A DNA stretch of 64,000 nucleotides from Canna indica (Eukaryota; Streptophyta; Magnoliopsida; Zingiberales; Cannaceae). Each line of letters begins with the position of its first letter. Position 1 is the stretch's first letter. Positions 24,386 to 34,555 of the stretch are shown here, one piece after another. The DNA lies in NCBI GenBank assembly GCA_034359265.1, contig CP136896.1:13609501-13673500 (forward strand), written 5' to 3'. The translations under genes were made by a program, and so were the position numbers. The notes beneath the pieces are model-generated. The model worked only from the letters and a program-made list of their open reading frames with translations, was not told the DNA's origin and searched no databases.

Positions 24386-24838
24386 ATGGTTAGGTCCTGA
24401 CTACGACATTAGGCATAGAGTACTGTATGGACATTGCTAGTGTGTCGGCATACAGTGTGTCCTAGTCACGAGATCGGGTGACTAAGCTTGCGTGTGCACC
24501 AGCGGTGGTATGTATGGATATTTAATCATTGTAAAATTTTAAAATGCTTTAATTGATTATTGTATATTTTTCTTGGTAGTCAAATGACAATTCTGAGTGA
24601 GTGAAACAAGAACCTTTTCCCTAGAATAACCCCCCCCCCTCTGCTGGCTGAATTCTTGTATACATGCTGGAAATTCCTTATGGTTTCATGGTTGATTCTT
24701 ATCATTATACTATTGTATTTCATATTGAGATGATATCAAGAGAGAAGGTTGAAGACTTTATTCATAGAGTTGGCCCAAGCATTAAGGAAGCGACATACCA
24801 TGTTTGGCTTGGATGTTATAACTCTTAAGGGGACATAA
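24386..24838 (+). other. Gypsy leader remnant and unassigned sequence
   Basis: The first ~200 bp read as the untranslated leader after the primer site. From about 24600 the sequence changes (a C run at 24632, then AT-rich text) and no gag was recognised before the Copia-B LTR. Confidence 0.4.
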
Positions 24839-25042
24839 TAACATAGCTAAGCAATATGCTTAAGCTTATAAGTTTTCTCATTGAAAAAATAATCAAGAAT
24901 ACAACCAGTTTATATACATAAGCTTTGTTGAAGAAAGCTGATACAAAACAAATACAAAACAGACAACAAAATAACCAAAACTAGCTTAGAATAAGGGAAA
25001 GCTGAGCTGGCATAAGAGAGAGCTGAGTTGGCCATTAATACA
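24839..25042 (-). repeat. Copia-B 3' LTR
   Basis: Pairs with 29697-29901. On the internal side it abuts a run of C (25043-25058 on plus), the polypurine tract on the minus strand. Confidence 0.85.
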
Positions 25043-25060
25043 TACCCCCCCCCCCCCGTC
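25043..25060 (-). promoter_or_regulatory. Polypurine tract of Copia-B
   Basis: A run of about 14 G on the minus strand directly before the TGTATTAATGG start of the 3' LTR. The unusually pure G run may have length errors. Confidence 0.65.
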
Positions 25061-25202
25061 TCAAGATGGAGCTGCATGAATGTTCAGTAAGCCCATCTTG
25101 TCCAAAAGACCAGAAGAAGTTGAAAGCTGGTGAATAAAGTGCCTTTGTGAATATATCAGCTAGTTGGTTGGAGGAACGAACATGGAAAAGTTTGATAAAA
25201 CC

Positions 25203-28200
25203 TTATTTAACTTTGTCACGAATAAATTGGCAATCCGATTCAATATGCTTAGTTCGTTCATGAAACACAGGGTTGCTGGCTATATGTATTGCAGCTTGAT
25301 TGTTACAATAGAGAGAAGCTTGAGTTATATCAACTTGGAAAGAAGAGAGTAAAGCAGTAAGCCAGACTAATTCACAAGTAGTAGAAGCTAACAATATTTT
25401 GCTTTTTAGATTTCCAAGAGATAATAGATAATAGAGTTACCCAAGAAGCAGCAAAAACCAGTCACAAAATGTCTGGTGTCTTTGCAAGCACCATAATCAG
25501 AATCTACAAAAGCTGACAAATTGATTTTGGAATCTGAAGGAAAAAAACAATCCGAGACCAGGAGATTGTTTTAAATACCCTAACAAATGATTGGCAGCTT
25601 TCATATGAGGTTGTTTGGGTTCTGAAACAAACTGACTCAGGTGATGTACTAAATATACAATATCTTGTCGAGTGTGACACAAATAGAGGAGGTGACCAAC
25701 TAACCTTCTGTAGCTATGGGGATCTGGCAAAATGTCTCCATCTTTTTAAAAAAGTTTGAAAGAAGGTACCATAGGAAGAAGAGATGGTTTTGCTCCAAGC
25801 ATACCATTGTCTTCAAGAAGCTGCAAAGCATAATGTCTTTGTGAAATAGAAATACCTTTTGGACTTCTAGCTATTTCAAACCCCAAAAAGTATCTAAGTT
25901 GGTCGAGGTCTTTTAACTTGAAAAATTGTTTCAAGTAATCTCTTACAACATCATTGGCTTGAATGTTCTTTCATGCAAGAACAATATCATCAACATACCA
26001 ATAAAGCTATAAAATTTTGTCCAGTTCCTTTTGTGAATAGAGCATGTTCGAAGGGAGATTGAGTGAATCCACAATGTATCACTACATCTGAAAAGGCCTT
26101 GAACCATTCACGAGCAGCTTGTTTGAGTCCATAGATGGACTTATGAAGCTTGCATACCAGGCGTTTGAAATTAGAACCATAACCAGGAGGAAGCTTCATA
26201 TATACTTCTTCACGAAGAGTGCCATTGAGAAAGGCATTATTTATATCCAACTGTCTCAAAAACTAGTTATTAACTGAAGCAAAAGCCAATAAAACCATGA
26301 ATGAAACCATGTGAGCTGCTAGTGAGAAGGATTCCATATAATCAATTCCCTCAGTTTGTGCAAAACCCTTTGCAACAAGCCTTGCCTTGTACCTTTCAAC
26401 TTGACCATCAGAATTATATTTTATCTTATAAACCCATCTAGAATCAATTGCTTTCTTCCTTGCAGGTAATGAAACCAATGACCAAGTACGATTGGATTCC
26501 ATTGCTCTAATCTCCTCAGTCATAGCTGCTTGCCATTTGGGACAATGCTTGGCTTGATGGAAGTATGAAGGTTCAATATTGTTAGTTATGTTGGCAATAA
26601 AGGATAGGTACGAAGGAGAAAGTTTCTGGGTTGAAAGATGATTTTGTATTGGATATTTGCATGAAATAGTTCTGGCAAGATTACAGTAATAATTTTTGAA
26701 ATAAGAAGGTTTACAAGATAGTCTTGTAGACCTTCTCAATGGTAGAGGAGCAGGTTGAAGAATATGCTGGGAATTAGGAGATGTGTTTGGATTCATTTGC
26801 TCAAGAGGAATATTTGGTTCTGGTGGAGGCTCGGGTATATTGTTTGGTGTTTGAGGTTCAGAAGATGGGGTTGACATAGGCTCAGGTAAAGGTTCAATGA
26901 TATCAGTATGTGTTAGAGGAGAAGAGGGAAGAATAACTTCTGTATCTGTATCAGGAATGGAAACCTCTTGTAAATGAGAATCTGCCATTGCGTTTGGAAG
27001 GACCATATGAGAAAACAAATCAACAATTTTAGTTGTTGGAGTAATAGTATGAAATAATTGCCTTGCTACTGAGATTATATAGCCTGTAAGCTTTCATTCC
27101 AAGAGGATACCCAAGCAATATGGGTGCAACTTCTATGAGCAGGCTACCCATAGAAAACCTATGAATGAGTAGATATGGACTTTAAGCGACTGAACATGGA
27201 TAAAAAAAGGAATGGATATGAACATATCTATTTATTTTTTATCCATGTTCAGTCGCTTAAAATCCATATCCACTCGTTCATAGAGATTTATATGGGCAGG
27301 CTGCTCATATAAATTTTTTTCAAGCAATATGGCAGGAAAAACTCTTAGAGAAAATTTGTCTCTTTTGCTTTTTAGAGTAGACACAAAAGCTAAGCATCCA
27401 AAAGTCTTTAGATGAGTATAGTCTAGTTTGTGACCAAAAAGAACCTCATATGGTGATCTGTTTTGCAGCAAAGAAGAAGGCAATCTATTGATTAAATATG
27501 TAGCAGTAAGAAGACATTCTCCCTAAAATTTAATAGGAATCCGAGACTGAAAATACAAAGCTCTTGCAACTGATAGGAGATGTTGATGTTTCCTTTCAAC
27601 TACCGAATTTTGCTGAGGAGATTCTACACATGAAAATTGATGTAGAATACCCAATTTCTTGAAAAGTTCCTCAAACTTTAGTTCCTTTGCATTATCAGTT
27701 CTACAAACCTTTATATCTTTGTAGAACTGACGTTTAACCATAATCATGAACTCGGGAATTATTGTAGAGACCTCAGATTTGTGTTGCATCATATATGTCC
27801 AAACACATCTAGTACAATCATCAACAACAATCAAAAAATAACTTTGTTTATTGTAAGTTTGGTGCTTATATGGACCCCAAATATCACAATGAACAATGTC
27901 AAAAGGATTACTTGCAAGATGATTGGGATTAGGGAATGGTAAACGCTTCTGTTTAGCTAATGGACAAATTGAACAAGGAGCAATTTTATTGAATGTAGAA
28001 ATTGGAATTACATTCTTGAGAGAATACAGAACAGCATCACTTGGATGTCCCAATTTATTGTGCCAATGAGAAACGGAAGAAAAAGAAGCATTGACAACAT
28101 TTGAAGAAATAGAACTAGAGACAAAATTGGAAACTTTGGAAGACATCTGCAACAGATAAAGGCCTTTGTGCAAATCACCCTTCCCAATCACTTGCCAAAG

Positions 28201-28850
28201 GTCCTGGATGATGCATTGAGATTTAGAAATCAAAATACTGAGGTCAGAATCGAAAACAAGATAACTTACAGATAGTAAGTTGAATTGAAATTGAGGAACA
28301 AAAAGAACATCCTTGAGAAGAATATTAGAAGAAATCCAAATATCACCAGCATATTCGACGGGAATAGTAGTCTTGTTAGACAAAAGAATTGACTTATTGA
28401 TAAGTGGATGCAAATTGAAGAACATATCTTTGCAAAAAAAAATATGTCTAGTAGCACCGGAATCTATAATCCAGCAGCCGGTAATATCAATAGAAGAATT
28501 GTTGATATAAGCAAGAATATTACCCTGCATGGCTGAGTTAATGGAGTTGGAAGCAATCTTAGAGCTAGAAACAGCTTGCAGTTGACTCGTAAGCATAGCG
28601 ATGAGCTGTTGGCACTGAGAGGGAGTCAATGTTTCAACAACACTAGACTTAGGTGCTAAGGAAGAGCCAACACTGTTTGTAGAAGAGGAAGCAAAACCAC
28701 TGTAATTAGCAGATTTTGAATTCTTTCCTTTAGGCTTATAACTAGGAGGAAAACCGTTCAAAACAAAACACATCTCACGAGTATGTCCAGTTTTATTGCA
28801 GTGAGTACAGTAGGGTCTGCCCTTCTTGTTGGAAAAGAAGATTGCCCTTT
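25203..28850 (-). pseudogene. Copia-B pol region
   Basis: Read on minus: zinc knuckle region (about 28800; CxxCxxxGHxxxxC in the shifted frame), protease DSGATRHI (near 28465), the GAG-pre-integrase HWHNKLGHPSDA motif (about 28065), and integrase core with CDIWGPY and VVDDCTR (27890-27800). An in-frame stop at 27523 sits where a Trp is expected. A foldback insertion follows (27124-27320). Then comes reverse transcriptase: RYKARLVAKGF, a second Trp-to-stop near 26262, and LDINNAFLNG. A 2-nt loss falls exactly at the YVDD catalytic motif (about 25990). The RNase H end extends to about 25203. These lesions prevent autonomous movement. Confidence 0.85.
27112..27332. mobile_element. 197-bp foldback insertion with 12-bp direct repeats
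   Basis: CAAGCAATATGG occurs at 27112-27123 and 27321-27332. Between them, 27124-27320 consists of two inverted arms of about 84 bp around a short spacer, about 80% complementary overall, with an exact core of 28 bases near the centre (ttaagcgactgaacatggat plus flanking A run). One copy of the 12-mer alone would leave a normal integrase-reverse transcriptase linker, so this is a clean insertion. The long direct repeat and foldback structure suggest a Mutator-like MITE, but 12 bp is longer than the usual 9-11. Confidence 0.75.
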
Positions 28851-29654
28851 TGCCAAGAAAGCAGTAGCATCAGTAGATGGGGGATTGAAATGACTTCTCT
28901 GATTTTCTACTTGAACAACCATGGAGAAAACCTTGTTGATTGGTGGTAGGGGATTAAAAAGGAGAATCTGACCTCTTACTTGAGAATAAGAATCATTGAG
29001 TCCCATCAAAAAAGTGATTATATAGTCATTTTGTTGTTCCTGCATCATCTTATGAACACCTTGACAGGTACATTTAGAACAAGAACAAAAAGACTTGGTA
29101 TTATTGAGTTCATCGCATAAAATCCTTAGTTCAGTGAAATAATCTGTGACGGACAACTGACCTTGCCTTAATTCCAAGATATCTTTCTTGATTTTGAAAA
29201 TCCTGGGTAAATTCCGTTGCTGAAAGCGATCTTCAAGATCCGTCCAAATATCAGCAGTAGAATTGAGGTAGAGAATACTTGACCCGATGCTTTTCGAAAC
29301 TAAGTTGATCAACCAAGAACACACAAGATTGTTCGATCTCTTCCAAGAATTGAAAAGATCCACATCAAAAGGATTTGGTTTCGAAATAGAACCATCGACA
29401 AATCCAAATTTATTCTTCGCACTCAACGCCATGACCATAGCTCGCCTCCATGAGCTGTAATTGTCGCTACAGAGAGGTTGAGAAACCAACAAAGAACCAG
29501 GATGATCATTATGCTGAATGTAGTAGGGACTGTCAGGCCGATCAGTTGGAGAAAGATGAGGAAGAACGAGTAGATTAGAACAATTCTTCACAGGGGTAAT
29601 CGGATCGATCGGTGGAAGCCATTGTTCAACTGAGAAGAGGAACCCGAAAGCCAC
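28790..29654 (-). pseudogene. Copia-B gag protein
   Basis: The ATG at 29654 begins a gag of the Retrotran_gag_3/UBN2_3 kind. SPYYIQHNDHPGS is followed by NYSSWRRAM (about residues 42-75), then TDYFTELRILCDELN and a CSCSKCTC cysteine cluster near residue 195. Near 28850 a one-base loss shifts the frame, so the final ~22 codons before the stop at 28758 are nonsense and the zinc knuckle lies in another frame, continuous with pol. In an intact element this forms the virus-like particle that packages the RNA. Confidence 0.8.
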
Positions 29655-29682
29655 CGAAAATAGAAAGAGGAAAAAAAAATTA

Positions 29683-29696
29683 GGACTCTGATACCA
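29683..29696 (-). promoter_or_regulatory. Primer binding site of Copia-B
   Basis: The minus strand reads TGGTATCAGAGTCC directly after the 5' LTR. It is the initiator-Met tRNA type. Confidence 0.8.
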
Positions 29697-29901
29697 TAAC
29701 AGAGCTAAGCAATATGCTTAAGCTCATAAGTTTTCTCATTGAAAAAATAATCAAGAATACAACCAGTTTATATACATAAGCTTTGTTGAAGAAAGCTGAT
29801 ACAAAACCGATACAAAATAGACTTAACAAAATAACCAAAACTAGCTTAGAATAAGGAAAGCTGAGCTAGCATAAGAGAGAGCTGAGCTGGCCATTAATAC
29901 A
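29697..29901 (-). repeat. Copia-B 5' LTR
   Basis: Pairs with 24839-25042, with about eight substitutions and two small indels. Followed on minus by the primer site. Confidence 0.85.
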
Positions 29902-29904
29902 TAA

Positions 29905-30947
29905 GAAGGGATAAAACCATGTTGGCTGATCTAGCAAACCAGTTTGTTACTCGATTGGCCTAGAGAAGCTTCCATCGTTGTTGTTCTGGAAAACGGCTTT
30001 GAAATGGGGCTCAAGGACATTCCTGGGATCTGAATTCAGAAGTAAAACCCACATATATGGCCTGATCCATTTTCCATTTGGATCCTTGAGCTTTCAAGTT
30101 GGCTGGAAATATTTAGTGTGAATGCTGATTCAAAACTGTATGCTAATTACAAAGTGGTTGTTTGGTACTTAAGCTTCAACCTCTACATTTGTTGATACCA
30201 TTTCAACTCTTATTTCAATGAAACACCAGCAGTTAGTGGTAGAAAATCTCAAAATTCTACAATTGACTGATATGGTACTTCATCCCTGAACTGAGAGATT
30301 TTTTTTATCGCTAGTTAAGGCTTATGTAAGATTGATTATGCGTACTATGTATGATTGATTATGTGTACTGTTAATGCAGTATATCATTTCATGTTTATCG
30401 TTTTGAGTCTGAAGTACAGTATAAATGGAAGAAAATGGTGGATTTGGGAATGAATAGATGAAAAGAGAAAAGGTCCTAGTCAATAAAATGAGAAATAGCT
30501 AGCTTGTCCTTTACTATCTAAATTAGATTTTACGACACTCCTATGGATGATAACCAGAAATACAAAATTTATATGTATTCTTGGCCTCTTACCTCAACAC
30601 AATTTTTATTATGCGTTGGTTTGGAAATTTTGCGCTATGCAAATCCACGTATGTTCCATGTCTGTTTATGAACTCGAAAGTTTCAATTACCTTATGAATT
30701 ACCTATATCAGCTGGTTCACTACATGTGGGAAATGGGTATAACTATTGTTATGTAACTCACAATTTTTACCGGTTATGCTTTACTACTTATTATAACAAA
30801 ATTTGGTATATGTGAAGAAAGCACACCTAATGGGATCATAAAAGTAGGTATAATGTAAGTCCATAAGAGTTTCTTCTATTGTTTCTATCTGAAGCAAGAA
30901 ATATGTTAGTGTTCGGCTTATGTGTGTTATCAAACCTATTTCTCGAT
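29905..30947. other. AT-rich stretch, no gene recognised
   Basis: No transposon protein, terminal repeat or convincing host exon was seen between Copia-B and the short hydrophobic frame at 30948. Confidence 0.45.
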
Positions 30948-31070
30948 TCAATAGAAGCCCAAAAAAGAAGTGAATATGGTACCCAACCAAATACCGATAG
31001 ATATGTCAAAAGCAGGTCCGATTACGCCTATTCCTAATCCTAAATAGAATGTAACGACGTAGCGATCCAT
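30948..31070 (-). other. Short hydrophobic reading frame, unknown
   Basis: An ATG-to-TGA minus-strand frame of 40 codons, starting MDRYVVTFYLG and rich in Gly, Ile, Leu and Phe, like one or two membrane helices. I do not recognise the family. It lies back to back with the exon-like piece at 31077-31222. It could be a chance frame, a fragment of a captured host or organelle gene, or a domain of an unrecognised transposon. Confidence 0.2.
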
Positions 31071-31076
31071 ATGTAA

Positions 31077-31222
31077 AAGGCTCAGCCAGCCATTCCTCAT
31101 GCTGAACAGGCTATGGAGGATCTGGATCTAGCCTTGCGATTGGGTCCGCCGGGGGGCGGAAGTCACCTAAACATCGATTGGGATGCTTTGGAAGAGCTCC
31201 ATTCACAACTGCGATTCTATTA
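31077..31222 (+). pseudogene. Orphan terminal-exon-like fragment, unknown protein
   Basis: After a TAA and an 'aaaag' acceptor-like sequence, the plus strand reads 48 codons with composition unlike the AT-rich neighbourhood: AEQAMEDLDLALRLGPPGGG followed by an acidic/aromatic end (HLNIDWDALEELHSQLRFY) and TAA. It looks like the last exon of a host gene, or a captured piece of one. No family was assigned. It is followed directly by the 'ttctattaagttctcagttg' repeat. Confidence 0.35.
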
Positions 31223-31340
31223 AGTTCTCAGTTGTAATTACCGATTGTTCTTAATTTAAAAGATAGTTACAACTACTTTTACCTATAAGGAATTCTATTA
31301 AGTTCTCAGTTGTAATTAAAGACAGTCACAACTGCTCTGT
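31214..31340. repeat. Direct repeat of 'attctattaagttctcagttgtaatta'
   Basis: The ~27-bp phrase occurs near 31214 and near 31290, about 76 bp apart, within sequence rich in the words 'cagttgtaa', 'acagttgcaac' and 'gttacaact' that recur up to about 31810. It may be the 3' end of a Copia-D-related element. Confidence 0.55.
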
Positions 31341-31480
31341 TTGTTGAGCAATTTATGCTAAAGCTTATGATACTGTGTGTGATGTCTATTAACTCTTTGG
31401 TTGCAAATGTTGTGACTGGGATATACTCTGGATACTCTCTTGATAGCTTGTATTTTGCCAAATAAGCCAAAGGGAAAGAT

Positions 31481-32879
31481 TGTTGGTGTTTGGCTTATGT
31501 TGTATTGGCTATATTTGGCAAAAGAATTATCACATAGTTCTTAGTTGTATGACAGTTGCAACTCTCAGTTGTATGCCAGTTGCTGCTACTATATTTTGCA
31601 AAAGGATAATCAGTCAGTTCTGGAGTTTATGTTGAAGTTCTCAGTTTATACTTACAGGTTACATTATGTTGTCTAACTATTATTTGCTTTGTGGTTGCTT
31701 AAGCAAAAGTATTCCAGGTTATTCTCCGTTAAATGGACAGTTACAACTATGAAGAGTTCTGCTTATGTTGAAAATAGTTACAACTATGTAAGGACAGTCT
31801 CAACTGCTCCTACAGACTTTGGTTTTCTGGATAAGAATATTGCGGATATGATAACTTTTGGTTTCCAATATTATTGATGATTCTATTTTATATCTCAGAT
31901 TATTTTAATCATCTTTAATTGCCTATTCATTTATGGAAAAAATGAAGTAGTATTAATTGATGGACTGGCGGTTATCTTGAAGTCTTTATGACCGAAGTCA
32001 ATTATGGAAGAAATGAAGTGGTCTTCATTAATGGGTTGGCGGTTTTTCTTAAAGCTTTTATGACAGCAGTTTTTCTTGAAGCTTTTATGGCCGAAGTATT
32101 ATGATGTGTTATGGTTGTCTTTTAAGGTTGAAACTGATAATGTTAAGATCCTCTATTATGTGGCATTTATGGAAGTTGATTGATCTTCTCTATTTATGAG
32201 GAAAGAGAAGATATGGATATGCAAGTCTCCTATGTCAACACAAACAGTTTTAATTGCTCATTGGCATGTCTCAACTCCTCTTGCTGCTGTGAAGTTTATA
32301 CTACTGCGATGTTTATCATGTTGCGATGTTGCTTGAATGATGCTGAAATTATTGATAATAGGGTTTATTAATGAGTATATTCTGACTTTTACCAAAATTC
32401 TCAAATCTATCACCACTTTCATTTGTTTCAAATGCATGCTTCAATTCTCAATTCGTTTCAATTGTAGCACACCGTTAGTCCAGGGTTAAGTTTCTCATTT
32501 ACCTGCTGACATGGCAAGGATGATGTGTATAATAAGGTCCGATCAGCCAATATTTTAAAAAAGAAAATTTAAAAAAGAAAAATATTTTAAACAACTCCCT
32601 CATTATACTAGCTGATTGGACCTCAAATAACTCCCTCAAAGAAAAATATTTTTTAGTTTTTCTCTTTTTTTATTTTAAAATATTGACTGACTGAACCTCA
32701 TTATACACGTCATCCTTGCCATGTCAGCAGGTAAACAGAAAACTTAACTCCGGACTGACAATGTGCTACAATTGAAACAAATTGAGAATTAAAGCATGCA
32801 TTTGAAACAAATGAAAAGTTGTGATAGATTTAAGAATTTTAGTAGAAGTCATGATATATTCATTAATTAACCCTTCATA

Positions 32880-32910
<31 letters not shown>

Positions 32911-33781
32911 GTGGAGTAAATCTTGTTTGATCACTTATGGTGACCTTTGGACTTGATCATTTATGGTGACTTTTGGACTTGGTCTTTTATGATGCTTAAT
33001 GGAGTTTTGGCTATCATAGAGCTACTACTTTATGGCCTTGGTTATTCACTTTGAGGGAGTTATAGTCATCATGAAGCTTTATGGCCTTGGTCATTCATTG
33101 GTGGAGTTAATGGTCATCATGAAATTAGGAGTTTCTCTTGTGGAGTAATAGCTATGTCTTTTGGATTGCCTACTCTGCTTATAAAAGGTGTGAGAGAATG
33201 TTTGAGAAGATTGACCATCGCGGATGGATCCATTCCTATCAACTCCAATGCGGATCCTCTCCTATTGATCTACTCTTATGGATCCACTTCTATCAACTCA
33301 TATGTGCTTAAACTGTGTTGCCAGTTATTTGATGAGTTGAGACTGCTGAGTGCAGAAAGACAACAATCAATATTTGTTATCTTCGAAAGAAGATTGGTTT
33401 CGGGCAAATAACTCACTACAATACAAAGTTGTGTGGAGGACGTAACTCTGTGGCTGGGATGTCAAAGAGAGGCAAGTTGGTATGTACTTGTAATAGCAAA
33501 TAGATTTTTATTATTTTCAATTAACAATAGCACTGCTTGTAGAATTTCGAGTGTGAAATCTAAAGGAGTTATATTGTACTTATAGAGAGTGAATTGGGCA
33601 TCTGTCCGATGAGTGTCCCGTAGATTAGGTGACTGGTTTTGTCATTGAACTGCATAAACAAACCTTTTGTGTTTGCGTGTGTTCTTTTTTTTCTTTTGGT
33701 TCTTACTTTGCTTCTAATAGCAGTTGCAACTTCCTATTCAACTGCCCTTAATAGAAGTTCCCTTTGAGACATATATTGCCA
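31481..33781 (+). mobile_element. Copia-D long LTR, carrying a nested MITE
   Basis: Begins TGTTGGTGTTTGGC at 31481, right after a purine tract (ccaaagggaaagat, 31467-31480). It ends ...TATATTGCCA just before a tRNA-iMet-like primer site. A TATA-like 'gcttataaaagg' at 33178 could be its promoter. Excluding the 513-bp MITE and its TSD, the LTR is about 1.78 kb. No partner LTR is in the window. A purine tract before it and a primer site after it imply it once served as 3' LTR of one unit and 5' LTR of the next, or that one of the two signals is coincidental. Confidence 0.5.
32361..32873. mobile_element. Mutator-like foldback MITE, 513 bp
   Basis: Two inverted arms of ~200 bp (32361-32560 and 32673-32873), roughly 85-90% complementary by eye, start GGGTT(T/A)ATTAATGA and surround an AT-rich middle. 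Flanking 9-mers TTGATAATA (32352-32360) and TTCATAATA (32874-32882) differ at one base, as in an aged 9-bp Mutator-type duplication. It carries no coding sequence, so it would depend on a transposase supplied elsewhere. Transcripts through it would fold into a long hairpin. Confidence 0.8.
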
Positions 33782-33783
33782 AT

Positions 33784-33795
33784 TGGTATCAAAGT
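33784..33795 (+). promoter_or_regulatory. Primer-site-like sequence of Copia-D
   Basis: TGGTATCAAAGT matches the start of the initiator-Met tRNA primer site (TGGTATCAGAGC) with two differences, two bases after the LTR end. Confidence 0.55.
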
Positions 33796-33865
33796 GGTTG
33801 TGCTAACATTTACCTGCACAAGATCCTTGGTGTGTCTCTTTTCTTTTCGGCTCAAGACGGAACGT

Positions 33866-34420
33866 ATGTCTATGAGAAATTCTATCAATATTCCTCCTTT
33901 ACTTATCAGAACAATCTATATATATTGACAGGCTAGGATAAGGGCTTTCATCAAATCTTTGGATGATTGTTGCTAGGACCCTATAGAAGTCGGCTATATT
34001 CCTCCAACAATAAATGTGGCTGAGCGCAAGCCAAAGAACCAATATATTAAAGCAGAAATTGTTGCAGTAATTTATTACAAGGCTCCAGAAAACTCAGATG
34101 TAGAAGTTGATATCTACAAAGTTCAATGTACTGATCGTCTTCCACCTATTTCAACTAAAAAAGCACCAGTTGAAATTCTCTGTCAAGTTCCTGAGGATGA
34201 ATCTTCTCCAGTTCTTGTATATGAGACAGTTCCAGTTGAAACTGTCCATGAAGCAGTCGAAACTACTGCTACAGTTCTAGATGCAGTTGAAATTGCCAAA
34301 CCTGAACCTGAAATAGCTATAAGTGAGTATATTTCTTCAAATCGACAAGTGGCATACGTCTTCATAAAGATCTTTGATGGAGGGAGTTTTGAGCAGTTGA
34401 GATCTGCTCTGGGGTTGTGA
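33866..34420 (+). pseudogene. Chimeric frame: copia gag N-terminus joined to an unknown acidic tail
   Basis: One frame from ATG 33866 to TGA 34420, with two in-frame stops near 33929 and 33976. The middle reads RAFIKSLDD, then EVGYIPPT and KPKNQYIKAE, the conserved start of copia gag (DUF4219/UBN2). After YYKA (about 34085) the gag similarity ends abruptly. About 105 residues follow, with repeats of Val-Glu-Thr/Ala-Val type (VPVETVHEAVETTATVLDAVE) and an end SFEQLRSALGL that I cannot assign. The lower part may be captured host sequence or an unrelated fragment fused in frame. Confidence 0.5.
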
Positions 34421-34506
34421 AATGTTGTGATATGTTTATATTAAAAAAAAGAGAGGAAAAGGAGTTTTTATTTAAAGAAGAAAGTGTAACCCCTTTTGTT
34501 ATAAAT

Positions 34507-34508
<2 letters not shown>

Positions 34509-34546
<38 letters not shown>
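34509..34546. repeat. (CT)n microsatellite
   Basis: About 19 uninterrupted CT dinucleotides. Confidence 0.95.
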
Positions 34547-34549
<3 letters not shown>

Positions 34550-34555
34550 ATTTTG

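Larger units (their letters stand above)
24839..29901 (-). mobile_element. Copia-B: relatively young Ty1/copia element
   Basis: Two ~204-bp LTRs at 24839-25042 and 29697-29901, about 96% alike by eye. On minus the order is 5' LTR (right), primer site, gag, zinc knuckle, protease, integrase, reverse transcriptase, RNase H, a poly-G tract and the 3' LTR (left). CATAA flanks the left end (24834-24838) and also occurs at the right end (29900-29904). It would be a target-site duplication only if the LTR starts two bases inside the canonical TG, so this is unsettled. The coding frame is broken at a few defined points only, unlike Copia-A. Confidence 0.9.

Noticed and set aside
24834..29904. CATAA as a firm target-site duplication of Copia-B
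   Set aside because: It only fits if the LTR starts two bases inside the canonical TG; other end choices give no match, so it is noted but not called.
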